In this document: positions 48,706 to 57,607 of the stretch, in pieces | Position numbering within the stretch: position 1 is the first letter of the stretch | Layout of the letters: each line of letters begins with the position of its first letter | Assembly: GCF_002261425.1 (NCBI RefSeq) | Contig: NZ_NEVJ01000001.1 | Span: 434,001 to 498,000 of the forward strand | Origin: Bordetella genomosp. 9 | GTDB taxonomy: Bacteria; Pseudomonadota; Gammaproteobacteria; Burkholderiales; Burkholderiaceae_B | Length of the DNA stretch: 64,000 bases | Reading direction: 5' to 3' | Notes under the pieces: model-generated | Database searches by the model: none | What the model saw: the letters and a program-made list of their open reading frames with translations, nothing else | Told to the model about the DNA's origin: nothing | Position numbers and translations under genes: made by a program

Positions 48706-49956
48706 TCAGTGTCTTAACCAACCCAGGACACCCCTCGCCGTGGCGCGGCCGCTGGCGATGCAGGCGGTCAGCAGATAGCCCCCGGTGGGCGCCTCCCAGT
48801 CCAGCATCTCTCCGGCGCAGAACACGCCAGGCAGGCGCTTCAGCATGAAGTTCGCGTCCATCGCATCGAAGCGCACGCCGCCGGCCGTGCTGATCGCCTC
48901 ATCGATGGGGCGGGTCGCGGTCAGGACCAGCGGCAAGGCCTTGATGGCCTGGGCCAGCCGGCGGGTGTCCAGCATCGCTTCCTTGTCGAGCACTTCCCGC
49001 AGCAGCGCGGCCTTTACGCCGGCGATGCCGACGCGGCTTTGCAGATGCGATGACAACGAACGTGCGCCGCGCGGGTGCGAGACATCCTCCAGCACCCGTT
49101 CCGCGCCGCGGTCGGGGAGCAGGTCCAGCGTCAGCGTGGCACGGCCATCGCGTTCGAGCTGGTCCCGCAGCGATGCGGACAAGGCATAGATCAGGCTGCC
49201 CTGAACGCCGTGCTCGCTGACCACGAATTCGCCCCGGCGGCGCAGGGTCGCGCCAGCCTTGCCTTTGATCGGATCGTCGGCCATGCAACTGGCGACGACA
49301 TTCTTGACCGGTTCGCCCGCGAACTTGTCGCGGAAGAATTGCGACCATGCCACGTCGAAACCGCAGTTCGACGGCTTCAGCGCTTCGATGGCGACGCCAT
49401 GTTCAGCCAGCAGCGAGATCCAGGCGCCGTCCGAGCCCAGCCTGGCCCAGCTCCCGCCGCCCAGCGCCAGGACGACCGCGGCGGCCTCGTGCGTCGTCTC
49501 ACCGTCGGGCGTGGCGAAGCGCAGCCGGCCACTGCCCTCCCAGCCGACCCAGCGATGCCGCGCGTGCGTCACTACGCCGTGCTCGCGCAGCCGATGCACC
49601 CAGGCGCGCAGCAGCGGCGCCGCTTTCATCTCGCGCGGGAAAACGCGGCCGGACGTACCGACGAAGGTTTCAACGCCCAGGCCCCGGGCCCAATCGCACA
49701 GCGCCCGCGGATCGAAGGCGCGCACCAGCGGCGCCAGCTCGCCCTGCCGGGCGCCGTAGCGCGCCAGGAATGCGTCCAGCGGTTCGCTATGCGTCAGGTT
49801 AAGCCCGCCCCGGCCGGCCATCAGGAACTTGCGGCCCAGCGACGGCATGGCGTCGAACAGGTCGACGCCCATGCCGGCTTCGGCAAGGACTTCGGCGGCC
49901 GCCAGGCCAGCAGGACCGCCGCCGACAATGGCGACGCGGGTGGGGGGATGAGACAT
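48706..49956 (-). CDS. HI0933-like flavoprotein, TIGR03862/PP4765 type
   Basis: A 416-residue flavoprotein with N-terminal FAD motif VGGGPAGLAAAE (about 11-22), LGRKFLMAGRGGLNLTHSEP and C-terminal FCAGEMLDWEAPTGGYLLTACIAS. It matches the HI0933-like branch often annotated as a TIGR03862 flavoprotein and is a distant paralogue of the protein at 11766-12962. Function unknown. Divergent from ychF. Confidence 0.85.
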   Translation of the reverse strand: MSHPPTRVAIVGGGPAGLAAAEVLAEAGMGVDLFDAMPSLGRKFLMAGRGGLNLTHSEPLDAFLARYGARQGELAPLVRAFDPRALCDWARGLGVETFVGTSGRVFPREMKAAPLLRAWVHRLREHGVVTHARHRWVGWEGSGRLRFATPDGETTHEAAAVVLALGGGSWARLGSDGAWISLLAEHGVAIEALKPSNCGFDVAWSQFFRDKFAGEPVKNVVASCMADDPIKGKAGATLRRRGEFVVSEHGVQGSLIYALSASLRDQLERDGRATLTLDLLPDRGAERVLEDVSHPRGARSLSSHLQSRVGIAGVKAALLREVLDKEAMLDTRRLAQAIKALPLVLTATRPIDEAISTAGGVRFDAMDANFMLKRLPGVFCAGEMLDWEAPTGGYLLTACIASGRATARGVLGWLRH

Positions 49957-50179
49957 GCGGGGAGTTTAGACGCTTGGCCGCGGAGCCGTGATTTCGAGGT
50001 CGTCACTGCCATCGCGCCGACCGGTTAAAATCACTGGTTTCCTGGCGGACGAAACATGGCAATCCGCGTTTCGTGCCTGTGCGCCATCCCACATGAACGC
50101 TGCCGGATTTCCGGGGCGAATCGGGCAGACCGCCCGCCCGCCTGGGCATGCGGCGCCTCGATACTTTTATAGGTTCTCC

Positions 50180-51271
50180 ATGGCTCTGCAATGCGGCATC
50201 GTCGGCCTGCCGAATGTCGGTAAATCGACCCTTTTCAACGCCCTGACCAAGGCGGGCATCCCGGCGGAAAATTATCCGTTCTGCACCATCGAGCCGAACG
50301 TGGGCGTGGTGGAAGTGCCCGATCCGCGCCTGCAGAAGCTGGCGGAGATCGTGTCGCCCGAGCGCATCCTGCCGGCCACGGTGGAATTCGTCGACATCGC
50401 CGGCCTGGTTGCCGGCGCCAGCCAGGGTGAAGGCCTGGGCAACCAGTTCCTGTCGCACATCCGCGAGACGGACGCCATCGTCAACGTGGTGCGCTGCTTC
50501 GAGGATCCCAACGTGATCCACGTCGCCGGCAAGGTCGATCCCATCGCCGACATCGAGGTCATCGAGACCGAACTGGCCCTGGCGGACCTGCAGACCGCCG
50601 AAAAAGCGCTGCATCGCTACAACAAGACCGCGCGCTCCGGCGACAAGGAAGCGCAGCGGCTGGTGGCGGCGCTGGAAAAATGCATCGCCCAATTGAACCA
50701 GGCCAAGCCGGTGCGCTCGGTGGACCTGACGCAGGAAGAGCGCGCCCTGATCGCGCCGCTGTGCTTCATCACGTCCAAGCCGGCGATGTATGTGGGCAAC
50801 GTCAGCGATGACGGTTTCACCAACAACCCCCTGCTGGACCGCCTGACCGAATTCGCCAAGTCGCGCAACGCACCGGTGGTGGCGATCTGCGCGGCCATCG
50901 AATCGGAAATCGTCGACCTGCCCGAAGAAGACCGCGCGGCTTTCCTGGCCGATATGGGCATGGAAGAGCCGGGCTTGAACCGGCTGATCCGGGCGGCGTT
51001 CAAGCTGCTGGGCCTGCAGACTTACTTCACCGCCGGCGTGAAGGAAGTGCGCGCGTGGACGATCCCGATAGGCGCGACGGCGCCGCAGGCTGCTGGCGTG
51101 ATCCATACCGACTTCGAACGTGGGTTCATCCGCGCGCAGACGATTTCCTATGACGACTACATCGCGTGCAAGGGCGAGCAGGGCGCGAAGGAAGCGGGGA
51201 AGATGCGCGCGGAAGGCAAGGAGTATGTGGTGCAGGATGGGGACGTGATGAACTTCTTGTTCAACGTCTGA
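50180..51271 (+). CDS. ychF: Redox-regulated ribosome-associated ATPase YchF
   Basis: A 363-residue OBG-family P-loop ATPase, same length as E. coli YchF/EngD. The G1 motif is GLPNVGKST (9-17), the G3 region is [17 protein letters not shown], and the altered G4 (in place of NKxD) explains the ATP preference. A C-terminal TGS domain ends [16 protein letters not shown]. It is a ribosome-associated factor linked to translation and stress. A GGTTAAAAT -10-like element lies near 50024-50032. Confidence 0.96.
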   Translation: MALQCGIVGLPNVGKSTLFNALTKAGIPAENYPFCTIEPNVGVVEVPDPRLQKLAEIVSPERILPATVEFVDIAGLVAGASQGEGLGNQFLSHIRETDAIVNVVRCFEDPNVIHVAGKVDPIADIEVIETELALADLQTAEKALHRYNKTARSGDKEAQRLVAALEKCIAQLNQAKPVRSVDLTQEERALIAPLCFITSKPAMYVGNVSDDGFTNNPLLDRLTEFAKSRNAPVVAICAAIESEIVDLPEEDRAAFLADMGMEEPGLNRLIRAAFKLLGLQTYFTAGVKEVRAWTIPIGATAPQAAGVIHTDFERGFIRAQTISYDDYIACKGEQGAKEAGKMRAEGKEYVVQDGDVMNFLFNV

Positions 51272-51394
51272 TTTTGTCCAGAGTTCGACGAGGGGCCTGG
51301 AGTGGGCCGTCCGGGGAAGGGTGAGGTTTCGTCAAGCACCGTGTAGTGAGCGACCCACGCTGTGCTAGCGAGTGCCTCGAGTCCGCATGGTTAC

Positions 51395-51423
51395 TTGCCC
51401 GAAGCCTCTGTACGACATATACT
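51395..51423 (+). promoter_or_regulatory. Sigma70-like promoter of the AbiF RNA
   Basis: TTGCCC (51395-51400), a 17-base spacer and TATACT (51418-51423); predicted start near 51430. It precedes a structured, non-coding segment. Confidence 0.65.
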
Positions 51424-51429
51424 CTTAAA

Positions 51430-51490
51430 CAACAAAACCCGCCAAGGCTATGCGCGCGAGCGTATCCTCAAACCGGCGGGTTACTTTTTG
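51430..51490 (+). ncRNA. AbiF-associated structured RNA (putative antitoxin RNA)
   Basis: AACCCGCC (51436-51443) pairs with GGCGGGTT (51475-51482), enclosing an inner hairpin ATGCGC-GCGA-GCGTAT (51450-51465; GNRA tetraloop, one G-U pair). TTACTTTTT follows the closing stem and may terminate the transcript. The position just upstream of an Abi_2 gene, small size and GC-rich closing stem match the published AbiF RNA motif, proposed to be the RNA partner of AbiF toxins. The match is from memory of the motif, not a covariance search. Confidence 0.7.
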
Positions 51491-51531
51491 GTGCGTCCAT
51501 AGCCGTGGGCCGAGTGGACACCGGTTGTGTG

Positions 51532-51600
51532 ATGAAGCGTCCGTTTAGTAAACCAGCCACTACGTACGCCCAGCAGGTTGCCTAGCTGCGAGAGCGCGGC
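51532..51600 (+). pseudogene. N-terminal segment of abiF, separated by an in-frame amber codon
   Basis: In the same frame as the AbiF ORF, ATG 51532 begins MKRPFSKPATTYAQQVA, then TAG at 51583-51585, then LRERG joining directly to the ORF at 51601. KP...Q...L..RG followed by VIDD is the usual start of Abi_2 proteins, so the amber replaces one residue (most simply a Gln codon, CAG to TAG). The full gene would be 304 residues. Confidence 0.75.
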
Positions 51601-52446
51601 ATGGTCATCGATGACCCGGCAGCCGCCGAGTTTTATCTGCAACACATCAATTATTACCGCTTGGGCGCGTACTGGCTGCCGTTTGAGGCAGATCACGCCA
51701 CCCACATCTTTCGGCCGGGCACTAGGTTTTCACAGGTGCTGAATCTCTATGTATTCGATCGTGAATTGCGCCTGTTGGTGCTGGATGCCATCGAACGCGT
51801 CGAAGTCTCGGTGCGTAGCCAGTGGGCTTACCAGTTGGCTCATCACCACGGTCCGCATGCGCACCTGGACGTGGCTTTAGCATTCAAGCCCCATCGTTGG
51901 CAGGCGAATCTCGATAAGCTAGGGTTGGAAGTTTCACGTTCTGACGAAGCTTTTATCAAACATCTTCGCAACACTTATGTTGAAGCGATGCCACCGGTGT
52001 GGGCGGTGTGCGAAGTGATGTCGCTTGGGTTGCTATCCCGGTGGTACGACAATCTGAAACCCATGGCCACGCGCCGCGCCGTGGCTGCGGTATACGGGTT
52101 GGACGAACGCGTGCTTGAATCTTGGTTGCGGCATCTTTCCTTGGTGCGTAATACTTGCGCTCATCATGGCCGGTTGTGGAACCGCGAGTTCACCATCACG
52201 CCGCTGCTGCCGCGGAGTAAGCCGGCGGGATTGCCGGCTCAATTTCAGACGGGTTCACGGAAGGTCTACAACGCGCTGGTCATACTTCTCCACTGCATGG
52301 ACGTGATCGCGCCCGCACATCACTGGCGACTCCGTCTGAGGGAGCTGATTGCGAGACATGACATTCCTGTCGCCGGCATGGGCTTCCCGGACAATTGGGA
52401 CGATCTGCCAATCTGGCACGACCGAGACCCGATGCAGGCGACATAG
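51601..52446 (+). CDS. Abi family (Abi_2/AbiD/AbiF) HEPN-type protein
   Basis: A 281-residue product if translated from ATG 51601. [27 protein letters not shown], split here as the family N-terminal block, is followed by the [14 protein letters not shown] helix and the HEPN catalytic motif RNTCAH (Arg183-His188) with HHGRLWNR. Abi_2 proteins are toxin-like abortive-infection factors; the HEPN motif indicates RNA cleavage. Base composition is clearly lower in GC than neighbouring genes, suggesting transfer. The natural start is probably upstream at 51532, beyond an amber codon. After the stop, 16 more codons stay open before a second TAG at 52495. Confidence 0.85.
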   Translation: MVIDDPAAAEFYLQHINYYRLGAYWLPFEADHATHIFRPGTRFSQVLNLYVFDRELRLLVLDAIERVEVSVRSQWAYQLAHHHGPHAHLDVALAFKPHRWQANLDKLGLEVSRSDEAFIKHLRNTYVEAMPPVWAVCEVMSLGLLSRWYDNLKPMATRRAVAAVYGLDERVLESWLRHLSLVRNTCAHHGRLWNREFTITPLLPRSKPAGLPAQFQTGSRKVYNALVILLHCMDVIAPAHHWRLRLRELIARHDIPVAGMGFPDNWDDLPIWHDRDPMQAT

Positions 52447-52637
52447 ATCAACGGTCTACCGCTACCCGCCCAATGGGTCAGGCAATACGTTGAATAGTGA
52501 GAGTATGTCGAACTACTTGGCTCGCCAGATTCCCATTATTCAGTCTGCCGAAAGCACAGCTCCCCTGCTTCGCAATACCATCACTCCGCCGGTCGCACCG
52601 GCGACCGTTGGGACAAGCGGAGCAAAGGAGCTGGACG
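52447..52637 (+). other. Non-coding gap between abiF and carboxylesterase
   Basis: No gene is supported. The open frames here are short, and the in-frame extension of the esterase upstream of 52638 lacks export features. It contains the esterase ribosome binding site AAAGGAG (52624-52630). Confidence 0.5.
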
Positions 52638-54299
52638 ATGGAGACTGCAACACGCGGTGCGCTGGACAGGCGCGCCTTTCTTAAGCATGCATCGGCGGCG
52701 ACGAGTGCCGCGGTGATGGTGTCGCTGGTGCCGCGCATGGCGTGGGCAGCGGCGTCGGTGGTCGAGACGTCCAACGGCAAGGTCCGTGGAAGCGTCTATG
52801 CAAGCGCCTCGGGCAGCAGCGTGCATGTCTTCAAGGGCATGCGTTACGGCGACACCACGGGCGGCGAGTATCGCTTCCTGCCGCCACGGCCGCCGCGTAA
52901 GTGGAGCGGCATCCAGGACGCCACGCAATGGGGCGCTTCCTGCCCCCAAGTGGCGGAAACGCAAGACCCGTTCTACGCCTGGTACACGGCCATACAGCCC
53001 ACGAACGAAGACTGCCTGTTCCTGAACGTCTTCACGCCCGGCGTGAACGACAATAAGCGCAGGCCCATCATGGTGTGGCTGCACGGCGGTTCGTGGTCGA
53101 GCTGCGCGGGGACCGCGCCGGGCTTCGACGGGACCAACCTGGCGGCCGCGCAGGATGTCGTCGTCGTGACCGTGAACCACCGCCTGAACGCCTTCGGCTA
53201 TCTGTGGCTGGAGGACAAGGACGAACGTTTCGCCGATGCGGGCAGCGCCGGCGTGCTGGATATTCTGCAGGCCTTGCGCTGGGTGCGCGACAACGCCGCG
53301 GCCTTCGGCGGCGATGCGGGCAACGTCACGGTGTTCGGCCAGTCGGGCGGCGCCGCGAAGGTCATTGCCCTGATGGGAATGCCGGCGGCCCAGGGCCTGT
53401 TCCACAAGGCCATCGTGCAGAGCTGCTCCGGCGGCATGCGCATCGACAGCCCGGATGAGGCCGCGCGGCAGGCGCATGCGCTGGCATCGGCGCTGGACAT
53501 GCAATCGGTGGACGGCGCGGCATTGCAGCAGGTGCCGATGGACAAGCTGGTCGCCGCGCTCAAGCGCGTCGCCGATCCCTTCCGGCCGGTGGTCGACGGG
53601 CGCAACTTCCTGCGCGATCCCTACTATCCGGACGCGCCGGCCATGTCGGCACACATTCCGCTGCTGATCGGCAATGCCAATACGGAAAGCACTTACTACC
53701 TGCAGGTCGATCCCAACAATTTTTCGCTGGGCATGGCGGACGTACAGCGCAGGCTGCAGCATTTCCTGAAGACGGATGCAGCTCGGGTCGACGCGCTGGT
53801 CGAAGCCTATCGATCGGAATACCCGGCCTACGATCCCAGCGAAATCCTGATGACGATCACGACGGACTACCTGTTCAAGCGCAACACGCTCAAGGTGGCG
53901 TCGCTGCAGGCCGCGGCGGGCCAGGCGCCGGTCTATGCCTATGTCTTCGCGCGGCAGACGCCGATACAGGGCGGGCGCATCCATACGCCGCATACCGGCG
54001 AGGTGCCGTTCATCTTCGGCACGGCCAAGGCGGCCGAGGCGCAGGTCGGTACCGGCGCGGACATCGAACCCATGACCCGACGCATAATGGCCACCTGGGC
54101 AACATTCGCCCGCACGGGCAATCCCGGCAATTCGACGCTGCCGCATTGGGCGCCATACCGAGATGGCGATCGCCAGACGATGGCGTTGAGCATGGACAGC
54201 CAGCTCCTGAAGGATCCCGGCGGCGGGTCGCGAGGCGCGCTGGAGGGGCTGCCGTACTACGAGTACAGCGTTTCGCGATCCGCCTTTGTGAAGGGGTGA
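52638..54299 (+). CDS. Type B carboxylesterase, Tat-exported
   Basis: A 553-residue alpha/beta-hydrolase of the carboxylesterase/lipase type B family. The N-terminus has a twin-arginine export signal (LDRRAFLKH) and hydrophobic stretch ending MAWAA near residue 37. The nucleophile elbow is GQSGGAAK (Ser236), the oxyanion region is MVWLHGGSW, NEDCLFLNVF is a signature, and HTGEVPFIF carries the likely catalytic His. It probably hydrolyses esters in the periplasm; substrate unknown. ATG 52638 with AAAGGAG is the best start. Confidence 0.9.
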   Translation: METATRGALDRRAFLKHASAATSAAVMVSLVPRMAWAAASVVETSNGKVRGSVYASASGSSVHVFKGMRYGDTTGGEYRFLPPRPPRKWSGIQDATQWGASCPQVAETQDPFYAWYTAIQPTNEDCLFLNVFTPGVNDNKRRPIMVWLHGGSWSSCAGTAPGFDGTNLAAAQDVVVVTVNHRLNAFGYLWLEDKDERFADAGSAGVLDILQALRWVRDNAAAFGGDAGNVTVFGQSGGAAKVIALMGMPAAQGLFHKAIVQSCSGGMRIDSPDEAARQAHALASALDMQSVDGAALQQVPMDKLVAALKRVADPFRPVVDGRNFLRDPYYPDAPAMSAHIPLLIGNANTESTYYLQVDPNNFSLGMADVQRRLQHFLKTDAARVDALVEAYRSEYPAYDPSEILMTITTDYLFKRNTLKVASLQAAAGQAPVYAYVFARQTPIQGGRIHTPHTGEVPFIFGTAKAAEAQVGTGADIEPMTRRIMATWATFARTGNPGNSTLPHWAPYRDGDRQTMALSMDSQLLKDPGGGSRGALEGLPYYEYSVSRSAFVKG

Positions 54300-54342
54300 C
54301 TTGTGCGCGGTACGCACGTTTGCGTGGCATAGGCCTTCTGTT

Positions 54343-54412
54343 CGCCGCATAACATGCGGCGCATACCGCTGATTCTTCCACGTCTTTCATAATCGCCGCA
54401 TGAATAGCGGCG
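54343..54412 (+). promoter_or_regulatory. Repeated CGCCGCAT half-sites at the fic promoter/start
   Basis: CGCCGCAT (54343-54350) and its reverse complement ATGCGGCG (54354-54361) form a perfect dyad with a 3-base spacer; CGCCGCAT recurs at 54394-54401, covering the fic start codon, and pairs with GCGGCG at 54407-54412. It could be an operator for autoregulation through the C-terminal winged helix of Fic, or the first dyad could end the esterase transcript. Confidence 0.5.
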
Positions 54413-55542
54413 CCTCTCTCTATATCTGGACGGCCTCCGGCTGGCCGACCTGGTGCTACAACCTTGGTGTGCTGGCGGGGGCCGTGGCCCAGGCAAACCG
54501 TACATTGGGCCTGTTGCGGTCAAAGATGGTCGACCTCGATTCGGCAACACGCAATGCGGTCAGGCTGGCGGCGTTCGCGGACGAAGTCATCAACACCAGC
54601 GAAATCGAAGGCGAACATCTGAACGTCGCCTCGGTACGCTCATCCATCGCTCGCCGGCTAGGGGTGGATATCGGCGCGCTGGCGCCCGTGGATCGCCATG
54701 TGGAAGGCATCGTGGAGATGGTGCTCGATGCCACCGGCGCCCATGATGCGCCCCTGACGGCCGAGCGCTTGTTCGCGTGGCATGCGGCGTTGTTTCCCAC
54801 CGGGTACTCGGGGCTGAGCAAGATCACTACGGGCGCTTGGCGAGACGATGCGCATGGGCCGATGCAGGTGGTGTCGGGTCGCTTGGACAGGCAGCGTGTG
54901 CATTACGAGGCGCCGCCCGCGGCCCGCCTGCCGGAAGAAATGGCCGCCTTCCTCGCCTGGGTGAACAGCGCCGCCACGGCGGAGCCGCCGCTGATCCGCG
55001 CGGGACTGGGGCATCTATGGTTCGTGACGCTACACCCCTTCGATGACGGCAACGGCCGTATCGCGCGCGCGGTCGGCGATCTATTGCTGGCGCGCGCCGA
55101 CGGCAGTCCGCAACGCTTCTACAGCGTGTCGGCGCAGATACAACGTGAACGCAAGGCGTACTACGACATCCTGGAGGCCACGCAGAAGGGCTCCATGGAT
55201 GTGACGGCTTGGCTGTCGTGGTTTCTGGAGACGCTGTACGCGGCGGTGGCATCCGCGCATGGCACCGTGGATGCGGTGTTGCGCAAGGCCCGCTTCTGGC
55301 AGCGCCTGCCGGGCGCCAGGCTGAACGAGCGCCAGGTAAAGGTGCTCAATCGCCTTCTCGACGGCTTCGAAGGCAGGCTGACCAGCGGCAAATGGGCGAA
55401 GTTGGCGAAATGCTCGCCGGACACCGCATTGCGGGACATCAGCGAACTGGTGCAGCTTGGGGTACTGCGCCGCTCGCAGGCTGGCGGACGCAGCACCAGT
55501 TATGAACTGGCCGACGCGCCCGCGGGACCTAATCCAGCTTGA
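54400..55542 (+). CDS. Fic family AMP-transferase with self-inhibitory helix
   Basis: A 380-residue Fic protein. The N-terminal part (about 1-80) is a DUF4172-like region carrying the inhibitory motif TSEIEG (66-71), as in class II Fic enzymes. The Fic motif HPFDDGNGRIAR (212-223) is intact, so AMPylation is expected once inhibition is relieved. The C-terminal region (about 325-370) resembles a winged helix (LNERQVKVLNRLL, ELVQLGVLRRS). Target unknown. The 3' end overlaps the convergent hydrolase gene by 14 bases. Confidence 0.92.
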   Translation: MNSGASLYIWTASGWPTWCYNLGVLAGAVAQANRTLGLLRSKMVDLDSATRNAVRLAAFADEVINTSEIEGEHLNVASVRSSIARRLGVDIGALAPVDRHVEGIVEMVLDATGAHDAPLTAERLFAWHAALFPTGYSGLSKITTGAWRDDAHGPMQVVSGRLDRQRVHYEAPPAARLPEEMAAFLAWVNSAATAEPPLIRAGLGHLWFVTLHPFDDGNGRIARAVGDLLLARADGSPQRFYSVSAQIQRERKAYYDILEATQKGSMDVTAWLSWFLETLYAAVASAHGTVDAVLRKARFWQRLPGARLNERQVKVLNRLLDGFEGRLTSGKWAKLAKCSPDTALRDISELVQLGVLRRSQAGGRSTSYELADAPAGPNPA

Positions 55543-56413
55543 CCGCGGCCGGGCCTTCGAACGGGATCCGCATGCCGTCTTCGCCAAAGAAGATATTGCC
55601 CTTGTAGACCTGCCCGATCTCGCAGACGATGCGTTCGCGCAGTCCTGGGCGGTCGAATTGCTCGGTGACGTGGGAGATCACCAGATTGCGGACGTTGGCG
55701 CCGGCGGCCATTTCGGCGAGCTCCATGTGGCCCATGGTGAACGCCTCGAAGGTCTTGCTGGGGGCCGTGCCGGACATGTAATGGCACATGTGGACGAGTA
55801 CGTCGCAATCCTGCGCCAGCGCCGACAAGGCCCGGCTGGGGCCGGTGTCGCCGGAATAGACGAAGGATTGGCCGTCGGCGTCCAGGCGATAGCCGTACGA
55901 CACCAGATGCGGCGCGAAGTGATTCACCGGCGCGACGCGCACCGTCCAGCCATCGCCTTGTACGGTGTCGCTGTCGCCCAACTCGTGCAGCACGGGGGCG
56001 GGACGAAGCCGCTGGCCTTCGCCGCCACGCGCGCGGTACACGTCGATGCTGCACTGATTCTCGGTGCGTGAGATCAGGTCGGGGCCGAACGCGCCGTCGT
56101 CGCCGATGAGACGTTCGGTGATGCGTTTCAGCGGCGGCGGGCCGTAGACGTGCATGTCCGGGATCTTTCCGGCGCCCTGGTCCCAGCGGGTCAGCAGCAG
56201 GCGCGGATAGTCGCCCATGTGGTCGTAATGGTGGTGGCTGAAGAAGGCGTGCGATACCGCCGTCGCGCGTATGCCGAGCTCGAGCAGGCGATGGTGCGCG
56301 CCGAAGCCGTGATCGAAGACCAGGTAATCGTCGCGTACCTTGACGACATAGCCCGAGCACATGCGGCGCAGGGAAGGGGTGGGGGTGCCGGTGCCCAGCA
56401 GCCAGAGTTCCAT
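55529..56413 (-). CDS. Metallo-beta-lactamase-fold hydrolase (RNase Z-like branch)
   Basis: A 294-residue MBL-fold protein with LLGTGTPTPS at the N-terminus, zinc-binding HHHYDH (60-65), SYGYRLDADGQSFVYSGDTGPS with metal-ligand Asp, and LVISHVTEQF late. It resembles the RNase Z/ElaC-like subgroup used for small-molecule hydrolysis, but lacks the exosite of tRNase Z. The substrate is unknown. It may share a promoter with the downstream Bug gene or stand alone. Confidence 0.87.
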   Translation of the reverse strand: MELWLLGTGTPTPSLRRMCSGYVVKVRDDYLVFDHGFGAHHRLLELGIRATAVSHAFFSHHHYDHMGDYPRLLLTRWDQGAGKIPDMHVYGPPPLKRITERLIGDDGAFGPDLISRTENQCSIDVYRARGGEGQRLRPAPVLHELGDSDTVQGDGWTVRVAPVNHFAPHLVSYGYRLDADGQSFVYSGDTGPSRALSALAQDCDVLVHMCHYMSGTAPSKTFEAFTMGHMELAEMAAGANVRNLVISHVTEQFDRPGLRERIVCEIGQVYKGNIFFGEDGMRIPFEGPAAVKLD

Positions 56414-56550
56414 GGTGGTTCCTGATGTGGTTCGTTGATGCGTGATTGGTTGACGCGTGGTTCATTGAGACGGCCGCGTATGCCTGGCCCGCGAACTGGA
56501 CAGCCATATGGGCCAGCCATACGGAGGCAGCCAAGCAGCCCAGCCAGGCG

Positions 56551-56570
56551 GGCCGGCCAGACGGCCGGCC
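56551..56570. other. GGCCGGCC inverted repeat beyond Bug gene stop
   Basis: GGCCGGCC (56551-56558), AGAC, GGCCGGCC (56563-56570), 3 bases beyond the Bug gene stop on the minus strand. A hairpin without a T tract; possible Rho-dependent or stability element. Confidence 0.4.
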
Positions 56571-56573
56571 GCG

Positions 56574-57584
56574 TTATTCCGCCGATATATTCAATTCCTT
56601 GATCAGCGCGTTGTACTTGGCCTGTTCGCCTTGCACGAACTCGCCGAAGGCGGCGGCGGACATGTCGCTGGTCTGGACGCCCTGCATGGCCAGGCCTTGC
56701 TGCACTTCCGGGGCGCGCAGGGCCGCGAGGATCTTGTCGTGCAGGAGTTCCTGGCGGTCGCTGGCGACGCCCTTGGGCACGAAGAAGCCGAACCATCCGG
56801 CCAGGTCCAGGCGCGGATACCCTTGCGACGCCAGCGCGGGCACGTCGGGCAGCGCCGGGCTGGGCGTGGTGGACGTGACGCCCAGCGCGTTCAGCTTGCC
56901 GCTTTTGACGAAGGGCACGGCCGGAGGCATGCCGGAAAAGTAGATATTCACCACGCCGCTGACCGTGTCGGTGACGGCCTGGCTGCCGCCCTTGTACGGG
57001 ACGGCCATGATCTTGATGCCGGCGTCCTTGGCCAGCAGGGCGCCCGCGATGTCGGCCGGGCTGCCGGTGCCGGCCGTCGCGTAGGTGACGGTGCCGGGCT
57101 TGTCCTTGGCGAGCTTCACCAGGCCTTCGATATTCTCCACCGGGACGGATGGGTTGGATACCAGCAACAGGGGTGTGGACCCGGCGAGCGCGATGGGCGA
57201 GAAATCGCGCGTGACGTTGTAGCTGACGCCCTTTTGGATCACCGGGTTGATCACCATTTCGGACGTATAGGCCAGGAGCAACGTATAGCCGTCGGCCGCG
57301 GCGTTCGCGACGTAGTTGGCGCCGATCGATCCCGCCGCGCCGGCCTTGTTTTCGACGATGACGGCTTGCTTGAGATCCTGCGACAGCTGCTTGGCGACGA
57401 AACGCGCGATGACGTCGCCTGTGCCGCCCGGGCCGTAGGGGACGATGATGCGCAGGGGCTGGTCCGGATAAGCGCCGGTGCCGGCGTGCGCGGGCAGGGC
57501 GGCGCCGGCACCGGCGGCGAGGGCAAGCACGGAAATGGCCGCGAGCAGGGCGCGGCGGCGTTCTGGTCTGGAAGACAGCTGCAT
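56574..57584 (-). CDS. Bug/TctC-family tripartite tricarboxylate-type binding protein
   Basis: A 336-residue periplasmic binding protein of the Bug family. Signal peptide about 1-34 (AHA), then PLRIIVPYGPGGTGDVIAR, VENKAGAAGSIGANYVANA and VPYKGGSQAVTD, the standard Bug landmarks. No TctA/TctB permease is adjacent. CAGGGGAA precedes the ATG. It is divergent from a LysR gene with operator-like palindromes between them, so it is probably induced by the ligand it binds. Ligand unknown. Confidence 0.92.
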   Translation of the reverse strand: MQLSSRPERRRALLAAISVLALAAGAGAALPAHAGTGAYPDQPLRIIVPYGPGGTGDVIARFVAKQLSQDLKQAVIVENKAGAAGSIGANYVANAAADGYTLLLAYTSEMVINPVIQKGVSYNVTRDFSPIALAGSTPLLLVSNPSVPVENIEGLVKLAKDKPGTVTYATAGTGSPADIAGALLAKDAGIKIMAVPYKGGSQAVTDTVSGVVNIYFSGMPPAVPFVKSGKLNALGVTSTTPSPALPDVPALASQGYPRLDLAGWFGFFVPKGVASDRQELLHDKILAALRAPEVQQGLAMQGVQTSDMSAAAFGEFVQGEQAKYNALIKELNISAE

Positions 57585-57607
57585 GAGAATTCCCCTGGGT
57601 TGTGCTA

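Noticed and set aside
51346..51531. Possible coding sequence upstream of the abiF start in the same frame
   Set aside because: It crosses the predicted promoter-distal RNA and its structured stem, has no family-like content, and begins before the RNA promoter.
51272..52637. Insertion sequence or integrase-mediated island ends around abiF
   Set aside because: No transposase, integrase, terminal inverted repeats or flanking direct repeats could be seen.
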